The notes beneath the pieces are model-generated. The model did not search any database and had not been told where the DNA came from. It was given only the letters and a program-made list of their open reading frames with translations. Both the position numbers and the translations under genes were made by a program. A DNA stretch of 64,000 nt from Kuschelorhynchus macadamiae (taxonomy: Eukaryota > Arthropoda > Insecta > Coleoptera > Curculionidae): assembly GCA_030620095.1 (NCBI GenBank), contig JAUTXW010001351.1, positions 1,240,001-1,304,000 on the forward strand, written 5' to 3'. Positions 62,239 to 64,000 of this stretch are shown piece by piece (positions within the stretch are counted from its first letter, which is position 1; each line of letters opens with the position of its first letter).

Positions 62239-62879
62239 AATTTTGCTTTTTTAAAATCCATACAATTGATCTTGGAAACTTTAACCATATTGCAAAATAA
62301 ATTAACTTCAAACTTTATAACAATGAAAGTTAAGTACTACTGAAAATATATTACCAGCGGCCAAGGATTAAAAGTTCTGATTTCATTTTGCATTTAAAGT
62401 AAGTTTATTTAAATTTTCACTAGTATAAAATATTTACGAATTTGAGCTTAAATCGCAAATAAGTATCGAGATGAAAATATATCAGAAAAAAATATTTTGA
62501 GGAATTCTATTTTACATACTAAGTAATAATTTGAATAAATAAATAGATCCAGCTGAAGAAATAGTAACCTGACCGATCACAGATTTACGTCTTGGCAGCA
62601 ATAAAGATTAAAAAAAATCATTATGATTCTTTCCTTATATTAGGAATAGTGACGTGTGCCTAAATTTAGTTCCGTTCATAGACTTCTATTATCATTGTTA
62701 AGTCGGGCACAGCCAAAAAAAGATGCACACCTACATCTCCGCACCAGCAATACCGTGCATTTAGCAAATATTTTTTGCCCATGCAGACACGAAGAGATAT
62801 ACGCTCAGCTGCACAAAATATATATATTCTTAGTTCTTCATGGATAGAAAAATACAATGTGTTTTCATTCCGGGTATAC

Positions 62880-62960
62880 ATAAGTTCACTACAACAGCTC
62901 TGCTGACGTTTCGCCAAAATCACATTTGGCATTTTCGAAGCTTTCTTTCTTGCGTCCGAA
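62880..62960 (-). repeat. Penelope terminal repeat with hammerhead-like hairpin (copy E)
   Basis: Minus strand: CTTCGAAAAT, then a strong stem-loop GCCAAA/TTTGGC (62930-62913), then GAAACGTCAGC. The 3' box and stem II are well kept; the first box has changed from CTGAAGA. It lies downstream of the Penelope copy E coding region, as expected. Confidence 0.45.
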
Positions 62961-63099
62961 TAGGGACAGTTCAGTCTCTTGGTTCCTGATGGTGCAAGAA
63001 TAGGGCCGAGGTGGTTAATTTACTTCTGATCTAAGTTAATGCTTTTATGCTTTTACTGATATTATCCTATTAGTTTGCTTAACGAATAACTTTTCACAG

Positions 63100-64000
63100 T
63101 GATTTTTACACTTTTGAATTTGTCTTTTGGGTTTTCAAATAATTTACTTTTGAATCGGATTATGTACTGTTTGTATGTTGTGTTTTCTAAGAATTCTCCC
63201 AATTCTGTCTGCTGTAACTTTTACATATGGCAAGACTACTTGTTACCTTCCCGGTTCAAAGTCGTTGGTGTTCGTTGTTGGGGAACCCTGTGTATCGCAG
63301 GGTCGATATATAAGGATGATAGCCACAGCTTGAATTTGTGCTGGGTGATGGTATGATTTTGCATTTAAATATCTGTTAGTATGGATTGGTTTTCTATCAA
63401 GAAATTCAACTTTGTTGTTTTCCTTTATCTCTAGAATAAATTGTATTCTGAGATGGATTTAATTTACGCGAGTCAAAAAATTACCGGGTTCTCTATGATC
63501 ATGTCACTATATAATAAATATATCATCCACATATCGCATCTATAATTTGGATTTAAAATTAGATTCTCAAGAGCTTCTTTCTCATTGTATATCATAAATA
63601 GATTTTTCACAATTGGTGATAATGCAGATTGCATTGGAGAACCGTCTATTTGTTTGTACATTTGCCCATGTACACTAATAAATGAAAATTAAGAATTGAC
63701 ACCTAAGCTTGCTATGATATTATCTTTTTCAAGAACGATGTCTCATATAATTCAAGTTTATTCAACAGTCGGTTGCGTAATTTCCGCAAGGTATTTCTCA
63801 AATTTTTGTAATGACGAATTAACAGCACTAATAATAGGTCTAATGGTCGCCCCTGGTTTGAATATTTTTGGTAAACCGTAGAGTTTAGAACATCTGCTGG
63901 ACTTTTCCTATGATATGATTTTTGGTTGTATTTCTATATTTATTGATGGACTTTTTATTTTATTTTTAGCAATTTTCAAGTACATCGTCTGATCTCTTGG
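63100..64000 (-). pseudogene. Penelope-like element, copy E, running off the right edge
   Basis: Minus strand, from the window edge. KLYGLPKIFKPGATIRPIIS (about 63885-63830) is the LPKIHKPG motif with the PIIS block, and NSSLQKFEKYLAEI follows. After frame changes YKQIDGSPMQSALSPIVKNL (63658-63600) is motif B, GSPMGS-like. The catalytic box MRYVDDIFII is intact but in another frame (about 63543-63514). EFLDRKPIHTNRYLN (63410-63370) is motif E and the thumb. The linker to about 63100 remains (TVHNPIQK), but no GIY-YIG domain follows, so the 3' part has been deleted. The N-terminal region lies beyond the window. Confidence 0.8.

Overview
The window is AT-rich eukaryotic DNA made almost entirely of transposable-element remains. 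Small introns cannot be excluded, but no bacterial gene organisation is visible. The mix of elements fits an arthropod, most likely an insect: several Penelope-like retroelements, two Tc1/mariner-type transposons (one with a DUF4817-like head), a hAT element, a Ty3/Gypsy element, CR1/Jockey-like and RTE-like LINEs, hAT MITEs and long (TA)n tracts. The species cannot be fixed from the sequence. No complete host gene was recognised. A few short open stretches (2973-3151 minus, 28425-28619 and 29148-29473 plus, 62046-62235 minus) could be exon or pseudogene pieces.

Layout. 1-13 kb: a Penelope terminus with a hammerhead-like motif at 85; an RTE-type endonuclease relic at 1240-1700; a minus-strand LINE with ORF2 (6957-4211) ending in an (ATT)n tail and a possible ORF1 (8663-7986); a Jockey-type endonuclease relic (11110-10440, minus); and the 3' half of a Penelope-like element (12760-11629, minus). 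13.9-16 kb: a long (TA)n tract abutting a rearranged mariner-like element. 17-36 kb: mostly old non-coding repeats and MITEs, with the most notable object at 23182-23640. There, a 258-bp unit is tandemly repeated, and each unit carries a type I hammerhead ribozyme fold on the minus strand. 36-38.5 kb: a Penelope-like element (reverse transcriptase plus GIY-YIG) bracketed by a 26-bp perfect inverted repeat. 42.2-44.8 kb: a DUF4817-type mariner relative inside (TA)n, joined head-on to a second partial copy.

45-58.5 kb is a nested stack. Two Penelope-like fragments lie in opposite orientations. A 2640-bp hAT element with a perfect 8-bp target duplication is inserted in Penelope-related sequence. 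A decayed Ty3/Gypsy element (50376-58502) interrupts the GIY-YIG domain of the second Penelope copy. 58.5-64 kb: relics of a non-LTR reverse transcriptase (59759-60390) and another Penelope reverse transcriptase running off the right edge.

None of the transposable elements looks able to move by itself, since every reading frame found carries stops, frameshifts or deletions. The best candidate for a less described system is the hammerhead-bearing 258-bp tandem repeat. It resembles the retrozymes and ribozyme satellites known from some animals and plants, and it co-occurs here with Penelope elements whose ends carry hammerhead-like motifs.
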